Below, one piece after another: positions 12,136 to 23,637 of a stretch of DNA of 64,000 nucleotides. The position numbers were made by a program, and so were the translations under genes. A model generated the notes under the pieces. The model was not told where the DNA came from and made no database searches. It saw only the letters and a list, made by a program, of their open reading frames with translations. Numbering within the stretch: position 1 is the stretch's first letter; every line of letters starts with the position of its first letter. The stretch is taken from assembly GCA_039583875.1 (NCBI GenBank), contig CM077162.1, positions 166,551,220-166,615,219 of the forward strand, read 5' to 3'. This DNA is from Platanthera guangdongensis (lineage: Eukaryota > Streptophyta > Magnoliopsida > Asparagales > Orchidaceae).

Positions 12136-13587
12136 GGATCGCTGGTTATGGCCAAGGGCTATAGGGAGTCCAGCCTTTATTACATGGAGGGGAGGCCTGA
12201 AGATCCACAGGCGAACTCCGTGAGAGATGAGGGATCCATTTCCCTGTGGCACAGGAGACTGGCTCATATTAGCCAGAAGGGCTTGGACTGCCTACAGAAG
12301 AAGAAGCTACTCAGTGACCTATCGACCGATCACATGGAGAGGTGTGAGCACTGTATGGCGGGGAAGCAAAATCGGGTTTCATTCCGTCGTCATCAGTCCA
12401 CCAGGAGATCTGAGCCATTGGAGCTCGTACACACAGACGTCTGCGGGCCTATGAAGGTCCCAATGCGAGGGGGAGCTCAGTATTTTGTGACCTTTATTGA
12501 TGACTGGTCGAGGAAGGTTTGGGTCTATCCGTTGAAGACCAAAGACCAGGTACTTGAGACCTTCAGAAGGTTCCATGCTGAGATGGAACGCCAATCTGGA
12601 AAGAAGCTGCTGTGTATCCGTTCTGACAATGAGGGAGAGTACGTGGGTCCATTTGATGAGTATTGCAAGGACCACGAGATTCGTCATGAGAAGACCCCCT
12701 CGAAAACACCACAACTGAATGGTGTTGCTGAAAGGATGAACCGGACATTGATGGAGAGGTTGCGATGCATGCTTTCTGAGTCCAAGCTGCCAGAGATGTT
12801 TTGGGGTGAGGCTCTTTTGACTACGACACATGTCATCAACCTCTCGCCGAGCTATCCTTTGGATGAGGATGTTCCGGATCAAGTCTGGTATGGGAAGGAC
12901 CCATCCTATAGTCATTTGCAGGTCTTTGGCTGCAGAGCCTTCATCCACATTCCCAAGGACGAACGATCGAAGTTGGAATCGAAGACCCGGAAGTGCATTT
13001 TCTTGGGCTATGGTCATAATGGTGAGCTCGGACACAAATTCTTTGATCCGGTGGCGAAGAAGTTAGTGCGGAGTCGAGATGCAGTGTTCTGCGAGGAGCA
13101 AAATGGAGGTGATCTGGAGAAAAAAGGTGAGTCTGGGAGTGACTCACGTTCTGCTGAGTTGCCTATTGGTAGTGATGACCACGTTGAGGAGACTGTGGAG
13201 CCAGTTCCAGCACAGGGTGCTGAAGATGATGTTGAGGAGCTAGGAGCTGCTGTGGAGGTTGCAGAAGAGGAGCCTGCACCAGCTCCTGAGCCTGTGTTGA
13301 GGAGATCAGATCGAGCTAGGCATCCGCCCGCCAGATATTCTGCATCAGAGTTTGTTCTACTAACTGATGCCGGGGAGCCAGATAGATATTCTGAAGCAAT
13401 AGAGAGCGCGGAGAGGCACCACTGGATGGCAGCGATGCAAGAGGAGATGCAATCGCTGCGGACAAATCATACCTACGACCTGGTGTGGTTGCCGAAGGGC
13501 AAGAAGGCCTTGAAGAACAGGTGGATCTTCAGGTTGAAGGAATTCCAGGTTGGTAGTAAAGGGATTTGCACAGAGACAGGGCATTGA
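12136..13587 (+). pseudogene. pol: P1 integrase and start of reverse transcriptase
   Basis: Same frame as gag, reopening after the TGA at 12133 (first ATG 12148). It contains the GAG-pre-integrase HHCC zinc region (LWHRRLAHIS ... CEHCMAGK) and the integrase core with its three acidic positions (HTDVCGPM, IRSDNEGEYVG, and PQLNGVAERMNRTLMERLRC). An acidic, alanine/proline-rich linker follows, then the start of RT (HHWMAAMQEEMQSLRTNHTY, RWIFRLK). The frame is lost after about 13540, where RT continues in another frame. About a dozen codons expected between RLK and VVKGFAQ are absent, so the frameshift goes with a small deletion. Integrase inserts the cDNA copy into the host genome. Confidence 0.85.
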
Positions 13588-14104
13588 TTTTGATGAGATA
13601 TTTTCGCCCGTAGTGAAAATATCCTCCATTCGAGTTGTGCTAGGCTTCGCTGCGAGGCTAGACTTGGAGGTGGAGCAGATGGACGTGAAGACCGCTTTTC
13701 TACATGACGATCTTGAAGAGGAGCTGTACATGGAGCAGCATGATGGCTACTTTATCAGGGGTAAATAAGGATATGTATGCCGCTTGAAGAAAAGTCTGTA
13801 CGGGTTGAAACATGCCCCGCGACAATGGTATCAGAAGTTCAAGACTTTTATGGGGGAGATCGATTTCACAAATACCACCCTGGACCACTGCGTGTTTGTG
13901 AAGCAGTGTGCTCCTGAAGACTTCGTCATTCTGCTACTTTATGTCGACGACATGCTGATCATCGGGAAGAACACTGCGCGCATTACTGAATTGAAGCGAC
14001 AGTTGAGTTCGAAGTTTGAGATGAAGGATCTGGTTCCCGCGAAAACTATTCTAGGAATGCATATTCGCAGGGACAGGGGCACCAGATTCCTTTGGTTATC
14101 CTAG
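13550..14104 (+). pseudogene. pol: P1 reverse transcriptase, catalytic part
   Basis: Frame shifted from the preceding segment. It includes KGFAQRQGIDFDEIFSPVVK, the first catalytic Asp region (EQMDVKTAFLHDD), YGLKHAPRQWYQKF, and the catalytic YVDD box (LLLYVDDMLIIGK, about 13935-13975). Two nonsense codons interrupt the frame: TAA at 13766-13768 after FIRGK, and TAG at 14102-14104 just before the ERYIRKVL segment. RT copies element RNA to DNA in the cytoplasmic particle. Confidence 0.85.
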
Positions 14105-14917
14105 GAGCGGTATATCCGCAAAGTGTTGCAACGTTTTTCTATGGATCAGGCGAAGAAGGTGAGCACGCCACTTGCAGCTCACTTCAAGTTGACCGCTGAT
14201 CAGTGCCCCAGCACACCGGAGGAGACAGAGGTTATGCAGAAGGTGCCTTATGTGTCTTCAGTGGGAAGCCTTATGTATGCTATGGTGTGCACGCGCCTAG
14301 ACATTGCTCATACTATTGGTATTGTGAGCAGGTTTCTCTCCAACCCTGGGAAAGAACACTGGAGCACGGTGAAGTGGATTCTGAGGTACCTGCAGGGGAT
14401 GACAGATCTGAGTTTGAGATTTGGAGGCAGTGAGCCCGAGCTTCTAGGATATACTGATGCTGATATGGTCGGAGATTTGGACTCTAGAAAATCTACGTCC
14501 GGGCACCTGATGCTATTTGCAGGGGGAGCAGTTTCGTGGGCATCAAGACTACAAAAGTGTGTGGCACTGTCAACGACAGAGGCTGAGTTCATTGCTGTAA
14601 CTGAGGCAGGAAAGGAGTTGCTCTGGATGAAGAGGTTTGTCAGAGAACTTGGTTTCACTCAGGATCGTTATATGTTGCTGTGTGATAGCCAGAGTGCCAT
14701 CCACTTGGGAAAGAACTCTATGTTCCATTCGAGGTCGAAACACATCGACACACAGTATCATTGGATACATGATGTTGTGGAGAAGAAGGAGCTCGAGCTA
14801 CTGAAGGTTCACACTGATGATAATGGGGAGGACATGCTGACCAAGGTAGTGACCCGAGGAAAGTTTGAGAAATGTGTGAGAATCGCCGGGATGGCGGTTT
14901 CTCCCGACTCGATGTGA
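14105..14917 (+). pseudogene. pol: P1 RT C-terminus and RNase H
   Basis: Continues in the same frame as the preceding segment, open for 264 codons from 14123. Visible motifs: VSTPLAAHFKL, SLMYAMVCTRLDIAH, the RNase H acidic positions in GYTDADMVGDLDSRKSTSG, TTEAEFIAVTEAGKE and CDSQSAIHLGKNSMFHSR, and the C-terminal HIDTQYHWIHDVV. The frame ends at TGA 14915-14917, immediately at the polypurine tract. This segment on its own is undamaged. Confidence 0.87.
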
Positions 14918-14925
14918 AGGGGGAG
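14917..14925 (+). promoter_or_regulatory. Polypurine tract of P1
   Basis: AAGGGGGAG, two bases before the 3' LTR; plus-strand primer for reverse transcription. Confidence 0.85.
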
Positions 14926-14927
14926 TT

Positions 14928-15775
14928 TGTTAGGGTGTAGTTCCCATACGAGTCGGTAAAAACCACCGGGCACGCTTGTAGCTGCTCGTGATGTTACAAG
15001 TTTATGTTTGGAGGCCGGAGTGATGTTGGAGCTGCCTGGGCTCAGGGTTCGTCAAGCAGCTCTCCATAAACGAGCTGAAATGAGCACAATTCGGAGTTAG
15101 GTGGTACCTACCACCAAATTAGGTAGCACCTACCACCAAATTAGGTGTTAGGTAACACCTACCACCAGTTTTGGGGTTATGTAGCATTTTTTTAGGCCTA
15201 TAAATGGAAGCCAATTCAAAGGCCAAAACATTCATTCCAAGAGAGATTTGAGTGGAGGAAGATCAAGAGAAGATCTTGGAGAAGAGTATCAAAGATCGGA
15301 TTGTCGGATTCTGGAGAATAAGGTGCTTTGTGTAGCCTTTCTCCTTTGCGGCATTCAGAACGGATTTTTCAATCCGTTGGGTAATGGTTTCTTATTTTCT
15401 CGCTTGTTTTTCCCTTGTCAATCCTTGTGTGGTTGTGGGATAAGAGATTTATGCTTTTGCAGCAATGAGAGATTTTTGTATTCCTTTGTGGAACTGATAC
15501 CTTGTGTAGGTGGTGGTGATCCGTTGTGGATCGGTGGTGGAAATTGTGCCTTGTGTATGTGGCGGTGGTGAAAGCCCTGTAATTTGTTGTGCGTGATTTT
15601 CACGTCTTATAGTGGAGGCTTTCAAGGGTGGACGCTGATAGTCCCGTGGTTTTCACCCTATTGGGTTTCCACGTTAAAAATTGTTGTGTCACTTTATTAT
15701 TGCTGTGCTTGTATTTGTCTTGCTTGTAAATCTGCTATAGGTGCCCTGGTCGGGATCGTGCTATTTTTCCCAACA
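14928..15775 (+). repeat. 3' LTR of P1
   Basis: 848 bp, TGTTAGGG...CCCAACA, about 97% identical to the 5' LTR. Followed by the TSD ATATA. Confidence 0.92.
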
Positions 15776-16127
15776 ATATATATATCGGGGTACCGGGTAT
15801 ACGCGGTTCATGTATATAGGATATTTCCACGCTTCACATATATCAGAGATAATCGCGCTTCCAGGGAGGCAGTTTTCCACTCCCTGCCGGAGATCCGGTC
15901 ATTATTAAGGCTGGCAGTGACCACGAGAGTGGTCGCCGTTGGCTGACTGACCTCATGCGGCCATCGGTTCCCGACGAAAAGGCCGGCGGGTGGCTCCCAG
16001 ACGTGAAATAGGGCTACTCTGCCCTGATTTCTCAAAACAGGGCATCTCCTATTTTACACCGTCGACATGGGTTGCCGCATGGACCAACACAGCAAATGTA
16101 AAAGTTTGAGCCCAAACATAGAGTGAG
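15776..16127. other. GC-richer unclassified repeat-like sequence
   Basis: Begins with the end of the TA tract, then a block rich in CCGG/GGCC words (CTGCCGGAGATCCGGTC, CGAAAAGGCCGGCGGGT). No ORF of interest. It could be part of a decayed LTR. Confidence 0.35.
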
Positions 16128-16528
16128 AGCCAATTGGTTATGGAAATCAATCACAAATTTGGTTTCAAAGTGAGAAGCCAATGAATAGAACGAATCATAA
16201 TACCAAAGGGCATAAAACGTTCGAGCGCAAATTTAAGTTTGGCGGCTACTTCTATGGCCAAGCATGCTCAAATGAGATTATAGCTACTGATGTATTCTAA
16301 GAGCTAATTTGGTTGTTTATAGATTGAATAAAGTATCACCTTTCAATAAAATCAGACATTATAGAGAAAATTAAAAAAATCTATGCCATAGAATAATAAA
16401 ATCAATTACATCAACATGTGGCATTGTGGATGTAAAAATAGCTTCACTGTTGGGACAATGAGCGCTCATTCTATGCCATGAAAGCAAGGCAGAATAGCAA
16501 CAAGTGGATCTCCATAACCAATTGGCCC
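16128..16528. repeat. Candidate MITE with 22-bp inverted ends
   Basis: GAGCCAATTGGTTATGGAAATC at the left (from 16128) is matched in inverted orientation by the sequence around 16507-16528, 20 of 22 positions. The 15-bp core CCAATTGGTTATGGA is exact. About 400 bp apart, AT-rich, no coding. The TSD is not clear, and a chance or LTR-derived inverted pair is possible. Confidence 0.4.
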
Positions 16529-17050
16529 TGTTAAAAGAGAAAACTTTAGCTTATATAATTAAAATATATATATTCGGGCTCTCCATAACCAACACAACAA
16601 CTACATCAATAGAAATCAATCACAAAGACTATTCCAAATGTCAGCCAAAAAGACCTAACCAATCAACCATTTTAGCAGCTATATCAATAGAAATCAATAA
16701 CAAACACAACAACAACCGCTGCTAACATAGGATAGCCAAAATCAGTGACAAACACCTCCAAGTTCAGTGGCATCCACAGTTTTTCTGAACAAAGAAAAAT
16801 GAATCAATTAGTCAAATTACATTGAAAAATGAATCAATAAGTCCATAAATTTGATTGACATCCTCTGCATAATCTGCTCCTTAATTCAAGGACATAGCCA
16901 TTGTACCACGTGCCAGGTTGGAGAAAATAATCCTAAGTGACGATAACATGATGTCATAGACAAGGTCTAATGGCCCTTATGATATGCGTATATTCACCTC
17001 AAACCTCATTAAAGTTATATAAGGAAACTTCTGGTATTTAGCCATTTCAT
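16529..17050. other. Intergenic, nothing recognised
   Basis: AT-rich; contains scattered AACACAACAAC words and a partial extra copy of the CTCCATAACCAA motif near 16578. Confidence 0.4.
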
Positions 17051-17090
17051 CATGCAGAAAACATTTTGGCACAATGCAATCGATGTAGTC

Positions 17091-17255
17091 GATGCAGTTG
17101 AATATTTACTTAGTCATGCCTTTGATGCAGTAGAATATTTTCTTAGTTATGTCATCGATGCTGTCAAACTTTTGCTTAACAATGAGGTCGATGCAATCGA
17201 AAATTTCCTTAGCTATGAACTGGATGCAGTCGAATTTTTCCTTACAATGAACTCG
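17091..17255 (+). repeat. Five-unit 33-bp tandem repeat in an open frame
   Basis: Five imperfect 33-bp units inside a 110-codon ORF (17052-17384). Each encodes an 11-residue unit of the form DAVEYFLSYVI, the others being variants such as DAIENFLSYEL. Divergence between units is substantial, but no unit has a stop or frameshift. The flanking ORF has no known domain and no promoter I can identify. It may be only a minisatellite of length divisible by three, or a small repeat protein. Confidence 0.6.
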
Positions 17256-17551
17256 ATGAGTTATAATCTTGAAAACAGAACTCCATATAATAGTAATACA
17301 CACATAAAGTTGAGGGAGATTGTCATAGGGTGGAGATTCAGCGATTCAAGACAAATTGCTAATATCAGAAGGGAGGAAGGGTGAATCGGGGCTGGATTCA
17401 TGGTGTTGATGCATGGGATGGGTGTGAACTGCCAGGGGAAGGTCTGGGAACGTGAGGAGGGTTGGATGGAGACTTTTTATAAGGTGTTTTGGGGGCTTAT
17501 TCATTTTAATTGTTTCTATGAGTCTCCTTACTCCTTGGTATGTTAGGGCCT
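17256..17551. other. Intergenic, nothing recognised
   Basis: Continuation of the short ORF to 17384, then ordinary sequence. Confidence 0.4.
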
Positions 17552-17966
17552 TAGTTATTAAAGACACAAAAGGATCTTGGAGTCTAGGTGCAAGGCTCTA
17601 AGCATACGCCTGATGAGGGCAAGGCCTACATTTATTTTAAATAATCAACATCAAATATCACTTGATTTTCTTGATTAGATTCTTCATCTATTCTGCTCAT
17701 TAATGTTTAATTACTATCATTTATATCTTTTAAAAATAAAAACAATGTGGTAACTTGCATCATAACTTAATCTCAACGCTCAAATATATTTCACAAACAA
17801 TAAATCATGCAAAAAATATTGGGTTATTACATTATTTCTTTCTTTATTTTTAAAAAATACAAAAAAAATCATACTCAAGCACACACTTAATGCTCCAAAG
17901 GCGCATAAAGGCACAAACCTTTCATCCCTATGAGCTTAAAGTCTGAGTCGCGCCTTTAACAACATA
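17552..17966. repeat. Candidate MITE with TTGTTAAAGGCGC-like ends
   Basis: The left end reads TTAGTTATTAAAGACAC. The right end (17947-17966) reads, in inverse complement, TATGTTGTTAAAGGCGCGAC. Inside both ends are AGGCGCA/AAGGC-rich stretches. This resembles a common plant non-autonomous family with AAAGGCGC-type ends. The interior is AT-rich and non-coding. Confidence 0.45.
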
Positions 17967-18299
17967 ACTTAGGGTATGGTGAGATATTTCCTTTCTTGAG
18001 TAATACGTTTCTTTGCTTAGTTTTAAGATCATGCAATCCTAATTCTTGAAATGTTGTTGTGATATATATATATCAAATACAGGCGGGTGTGCGGGCTTGC
18101 AAGAAGAGCCGTTTGATTGGACGATGCAGAACCCGATCACCCGTCCCAAAGCATGCACTGTAGGACGGCCGACGGCTGCGGGCTCGTTGGCCACCGCCCG
18201 CCCTGGGTTCTCGCAAAAAACATCATTGTTAGTATTATTGATGATTTTACATTTCAGAACCTCATTCACTATAAAATTGCTAAATAAATGTAGGAGACA
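17967..18299. other. Intergenic with a GC-rich block
   Basis: 18080-18215 is markedly GC-richer (CGGCCGACGGCTGCGGGCTC) than its AT-rich flanks. Overlapping ORFs exist on both strands but have no recognisable motif. Confidence 0.35.
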
Positions 18300-20281
18300 T
18301 TGATTGTATATGTGGAAGTAACTAAAGAGGTTAGGATGACAAAAAATCCCTTCTGAATCAGGAGTATAAAGCTTTCAGATAGAAGAAAGAAAGATAGTAT
18401 TGCTGACTGTTATGAGAAGTTCTTCAAAATTATAAATGGTCTGAGAAATTATGAAATGATAAATTTCTCAGATCCCTACATAAGAAATGTGATATTAAGA
18501 TTGTTGCCATCAGAGAGATGGGAAACCTGGGGAACATTGAGCCCCAAAATACGTTTGGAAAACTGTTGTCCCATGAACTTCACTTAAATACTAGGAAAAA
18601 TGAAGAAGGGCACAACAAGGAAAGATCCATGGCTCTGAAAGCTGATAGCTCCATTAGAGGCAAGGAGAAGGCCTCACCTTTCCCAAGCAAAGCATTGGTG
18701 TTAGAAGAATCTAAACCAAGATCTTTTGGGGAAGAAATATCTAATGGAGACTTGGCCTTGTTCACAAGGCAATTCAAGAAGATGTTGAGAAGGAGGAAGC
18801 ATTAGAACAATCCCAAATACTCCTCACCCAACTCCAGAAGACACAATCATAAACCAGAGAAACCTATAAGGGACAGGTATGCTCCTAAGCAGAATAAATA
18901 ATTTAGTAATGATATTGTCTGTTATTATTGTAACAGGCATATGCATATCATTACTGACTGCTCAATCAAAAGCAAAGAAAGAAAAGGAATGAAAGAGGAC
19001 AAGCACCAGAAAAGTAAGAGGTCTGAGATGAGCCTCATAGCCAAAAAGGAAAGGAGCTGGAGTGAAAGTAACACAAGTGGCTCTGAATCAGAAGATGAAG
19101 AAGCCTATGTAAGGCTGACTGCACTATCTGGATATTCAGCACCTACTGTCACGCATACAGGCATCAGGGCCCCACTATCATCTTCTGATAGGGATTTTGA
19201 AGAAGAGTAAGACATCTGTGGACTAATTACTTTAAATGATAGGTATGATCAAGATGACTCTCATCCTGATGAGGTAAAACCTAAATTGGCCTTGTCAAAT
19301 TCAGATTATGAAACTGGTACTGAGTTAGAGGCCACCTCACCATTTGGAAATGAGGAGGACTCTGAACCCGAGAACACCTTTGATGAAATAGTGGAGAAGT
19401 ATGGTGCCCTCCATGAGGTATTGGGAAAAGCATGATGCTTGCTAAGAAGCAAGCTGAAGAGCTTGAGCTCCTCAGACCTGTAAAGGCTCAGCTTGAGGAA
19501 AAGATGGGAAAAATCCATCAGATGAACTCAAAAATAATTGAGGTCAAGAAAATCATTTATGCAAATGCTGAGCTTAAGATTCAAAAAGAAAGAATCATTA
19601 AGAAGTTTGGGAATGATCTCCTTAAGGAAAGAGAACTGGTGGCTAAATACTCTAAGCCCCAGGTTGTTCTCCCAAATCATAGATACCTTTTCTACACCAT
19701 ACAAAAATGAAATGATATAGGATATAAGATGAGGAATAGAAGGAGAACCAAGGCCAAAGGGAAAGAACCCATACAACCCCTACTTTCAAAAAGGTCCTCT
19801 TAGCATCTAATAGTTATGACCTGAAAAGTGTCTATGGACACTGGAAGAATGGATGTTCCATTAGTGGAACAAAAGATGAGCATTGTGGAAAGAGTGCCAT
19901 CACGATAGCTCATGAGGAAATTGTGATGAAATATCATGGGCCTTTTGTGTTTGGTGTTAACACCAGCATTAAGGGTAAGGAAAGAGTATCTGAAAGAAGA
20001 GATATAAAGAAGGTAAAGGCTGTGGCAATGTACCCTAAGTCACCAGCAACATAACACCACAAGCCATGCAAAGAAGGACTTGTAACATTTTTCAAACACA
20101 ATTTTGATCACAAGAAGAGCCAACCAACTCCTGCTATGAGATCCAAGAGAAGACATAACAAATTTGAGTGTTGGTGCTGTGGGATGATTGGGCATTTTGC
20201 TATTAACTATTTGTTCAACCCAACTGTCTTTAGAGCACCTACTGGCAGCACCCATGCTTGGACATCTATTAAATGTACCTC
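18300..20281 (+). pseudogene. gag: R: degenerate Sirevirus gag relic, host of element T
   Basis: Aligns by eye with the V gag from its residue about 100 onward: a LNQEYKAFR-like segment, CYEKFFKIINGLRNYEM-like segment, IREMGNLGNIEPQNTFGKLL, and an acidic EESKPRSFGEEISNGD linker. A first zinc knuckle (CYYCNRHMHIITDC) has Gly replaced by Met. A coiled-coil segment (19432-19660) and a second knuckle (CWCCGMIGHFAINY) with the last Cys lost follow. Many stops and shifts. No 5' LTR, PBS or gag N-terminus is present, and the 3' side is cut by element T at 20282. It is the oldest layer of the nest. Confidence 0.8.
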
Positions 20282-20610
20282 TGTTGGATATTGCATCCAC
20301 AATAGTCCAAATTTATATGAAGTCACCCATGAACTAAGATGAATTAAGTTTGTATTTGATGCTATTTTTAGTCAATTGTTTGCAAGACTTAATTACCAAG
20401 TGTAGACCAATGTCAGTCTATAATGAGCCTCCAAACACAGGACTATATAATGTAATCCCTCATTGCGTGAACCATGGTGTTGACTCATGTGTAGCCTCTC
20501 TATTGGGATACACTTCCTTTTCAAGCACTAAGGGCAAGTGAAAAGATGGATGCTGGTTTTTTTTTGAAGAAATAAGTTTGGCAGAATTTCAGAAAATTCA
20601 CCAAGTTTTT

Positions 20611-21112
20611 TTCTCGAGTACTATGTTTGTAGTCGAGAGGGACTTAAGAAATTTCTTGAGTTAGACTTGTCTTAATTTCGAGTGGCAGAAGTTGTTCTCG
20701 AGAAAGCTTAACGCTGTTCTCGAGAAGGGCTTATATACTCGAGTGCTATATGACATTTCTTCTCGAGTTGTTTCTTTTCCAGACAATTATTTTTCTAAGT
20801 CTTTTTCTCGAGAAGAATAAATTTATTCTCGAGAAGACTATATTTTGTTCTCGAGATGTAGAAGATTTGTCTCGAGACCCATAGTATTTTTCTCGAGAGC
20901 TAGACATTTGTTCTCGGGATGATTATTTGTTCTCGAGTAACAAAATGATTCTTCTCGAGAACAGAACATCATTTTTCTCGAGTACTTCTGTCATTCTCGA
21001 GACTGCAGATTTTCACCTCCACATATTTTTCTAAGTGTTTTTCTCGAGATCCTCTTAGCTCTTCTAGAGGACCAGTATGACTTTTCTCGAGTGCAATACT
21101 TCTTCTCGAGAA
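20611..21112. promoter_or_regulatory. T LTR palindrome array, TTCTCGAGAA type
   Basis: About 18 copies of CTCGAG in 500 bp, mostly as TTCTCGAGA(A) (10-bp palindrome), spaced irregularly by 20-40 bp of unrelated AT-rich DNA. It lies in U3, ending about 120 bp upstream of the TATA box. Confidence 0.88.
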
Positions 21113-21180
21113 CACCCGTACAGTTTTTCTGAAAACATCTAAGTCCAGACAGACATGTATTTTAAATATCATTAACACAT

Positions 21181-21241
21181 GATTGGTCCACGTGGCTTTC
21201 ATTAATGATGATTATGACCATTAGACAAGTCCTATAAAAGG
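21181..21241 (+). promoter_or_regulatory. T LTR core promoter (CCAAT, G-box, TATA)
   Basis: GATTGGTCCACGTGG (inverse CCAAT plus CACGTG) at 21181-21195, then TATAAAAGG at 21233-21241. The same arrangement is found in the S LTR. Confidence 0.75.
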
Positions 21242-21613
21242 TCTTGTCATTTTCGACCAACCCTAAGAAGAAAAAGAAGAATTACAAGTAGCCGCAAGAA
21301 GACATTCTAAGTTTCTAAATCCCTAATTATTCTTTATTAATTCAGAGCCGCCGATCATCGTCTTCATCACCAAGGTGCTTTTGATCCAGATCGATTTAGA
21401 GAAGTTGATTCACAGATCAAGATTCTTTACAAACAACAGATCATCTACTTGATCCTGTGAGTTCAGAGAATTTCAGATCCAGAGAACTTGAAGATTCTTC
21501 TTCAAACATTCTAATAGAGCCGCACAGTTAAAAAGAACGAAGAACAGGCAGAAGCTTTTCAGATCTGAAAGATAATCACTGTTTGTATTTGTTTATTTCA
21601 ATCTATTCTTGTA

Positions 21614-21752
21614 GGAGATTCCTCTCAGAGTTGTAGGAGCTTTGTTCTCCGAGTTGTTTTTGTAGGAAGTTTTATCTTTCGAGTGTAGATCCAGTTTTTG
21701 GGATTGAGTTGTAGGAATTTTGTTCCGAGGTGTAGGATTGTTTTCAATCCCA
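21614..21752 (+). other. T leader: tandem mini-hairpins
   Basis: Six short inverted repeats in a row, each introduced by GTAG and mostly separated by GAGTTGTA-like linkers: GGAG/CTCC, GGAA/TTCC and GGATTG/CAATCC, with weaker ones between. Located in the transcribed part of the LTR. Confidence 0.65.
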
Positions 21753-21973
21753 GATTAGTGGAGTAGCCGAGTCTAGTGCTTTGCTAGATCTGTGAGTGGA
21801 AAGTGGATGTACCCAAGGTTGGGGAATGAATATGACTCTTGGTGTCATATGTTACTGCTTGGTTGATTTTCTGTGCATAGCTCGTTAAATTTTTTACTCT
21901 GTAAAAAGACGCACAACTCATCTATTCACCCCCATCTAGGTGATTTAGGTAAGACAACTTAAACATTTTTAAT

Positions 21974-21985
21974 TGGTATCAGAGG
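21974..21985 (+). promoter_or_regulatory. Primer-binding site of T
   Basis: TGGTATCAGAGG, two bases past the LTR end; near-exact Met-tRNA site. Confidence 0.8.
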
Positions 21986-22364
21986 GAGGTTGTTCATAAA
22001 AAGGATAACATCTTGAACAGATCTGCCCAAGTTGTCTATTGTTGGGTATTGTATCCACATTAACCCAGATTTTATGAAGTCACACTTGAACTAAGATGAA
22101 TTAAGTTGTATTTGATGCTTTGGTTGAGTTATGTGTTTACAGGACTCTAATGGCAAGTGTAGACCAATGTCAGTCTACAATGGGTCTCCAAACACAGGAG
22201 CATACAATGTAATCTCTCATTGTGTGATCCAAGGTGTGGTCTCATGTGTAGTCTCTCTATTGGGATACACTTCATATTCAAGCACTAGGACAAATTGGAA
22301 AAGACTTGATGCTGGTCTCACCAAAGAGAAGAGAATTCTGTCAAAGAAAATTTACTAAGTGTTT

Positions 22365-23156
22365 TACTCGAGTAGTTCTATACCTACTCGAGTGAATAAC
22401 TCAGTTTATACTCGAGTAAAATTACTCTTACTCGAGTAAGGATGATAAATCCCGAGTAGTCAATTTATGGCTCTCGAGTAGTTAAGACAACTACTCGAGT
22501 AGTTTCCCTCTTACTCCCAGGTTTACAGATTTCCCTCCCCAAATATATTCTAAGTAAATTACTCGAGTAGTACTTTATAGTACTCGAGTAGTTTATACAT
22601 TCTGTCTCGAGTAGTTAAGTCATGTACTCGAGTAGTTCATTTACTACTCGAGTAGTCCAGTATTTATACTCGAGTAACCAAAATTTCTTCCCTCAGAATT
22701 TCTCTAAGTCAAGTACTCGAGTAGCTATTTCCATATACTCGAGTAGTTCTTATCCTCTCGAGTAGTTCAACTTCACTACTCGAGTAACCGAAAATTCCAG
22801 TTCAGAAAATATTCTAAGTTCCTGACTCGAGTAGTTCATCTACCACTCGAGTAGCTTATTCTCATTTACTCGAGTAGTATTTCTTGTACTTGAGTAGTCT
22901 AACTCCACTTCACGTGTAATTCCTTAAGTACTCGAGTAAGTCTTTTTGGTACTCGAGTAGCTGATCAAATTCTAAATTTTCTTCAAGATTATACTCCAGT
23001 AGTTCTCTTTAGGTTACTCGAGTAACTGTCTCTAAGTACTCGAGTAATTATTTTCGTCTCTCTCGAGTAGTTATATAAAGTACTCGAGTAGTTTCTTCAG
23101 CCCACTCGAGTAGTTTGATAAAGTAATCGAGTAGTTATTTCTTCACTCGAGTAGTC
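22365..23156. promoter_or_regulatory. S LTR palindrome array, TACTCGAGTA type
   Basis: About 27 copies of CTCGAGTA plus several one-base variants over 790 bp. The full palindrome TACTCGAGTA is usually followed by G. Spacers of 10-35 bp are unrelated to each other, so this is not a simple tandem duplication. The array ends about 65 bp before the CCAAT/G-box. Confidence 0.92.
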
Positions 23157-23220
23157 TCTTTAGTTTTTCTGAAAATTTCGTTAAGTCCAGTTTAACAGAT
23201 TCTTTAATGAGCCTTGACGT

Positions 23221-23284
23221 GATTGGTCCACGTGTCCCTCATTATGAATTAATTATGACAGATTATCACTAATCCTATATAAGG
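23221..23284 (+). promoter_or_regulatory. S LTR core promoter (CCAAT, G-box, TATA)
   Basis: GATTGGTCCACGTGT at 23221-23235 and TATATAAGG at 23276-23284. The same block recurs in the 3' LTR at 48054-48068 and 48109-48117. Confidence 0.78.
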
Positions 23285-23637
23285 TCTTGTCAAACCCTAA
23301 GAAGAATAATTAGAAGTTTTTGCAGCCGATTATTTCCAAGTTTTCTGTTCCTCTCTCTCTCTCCAAGAAGCCGCCGCCGCCGATTCTCATCCGGCTAGGG
23401 TTTTCATTTTCAGTGGATTCAAATTAAGAAGATTTTAAAGATCGAGATTGCCTCACAACTCTTCATCTTCTATTCGATTGTGTAAAGTCAAGAAGATTCA
23501 GATCTGATCTTGCCGAGATTTTCTTCACCTCTCTGATAAAGCCGAAAAGTCTAGAAGAAGAAGATCCAGGCCGATTCTTGCAGATCTGACAGAGATTCTT
23601 TGTTTGTATTTCATACACATTTTATTTCATTATTGTA

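Larger units (their letters stand above)
20282..21971 (+). repeat. 5' LTR of T
   Basis: About 1690 bp, TGTTGGATATTGCATCCAC at the start. The end (...CATTTTTA) is aligned to the S LTR end, with the terminal CA mutated to TA. In order it holds a conserved 5' arm, the TTCTCGAGAA array, a CCAAT/G-box plus TATA promoter, and a hairpin-rich leader. Confidence 0.82.
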
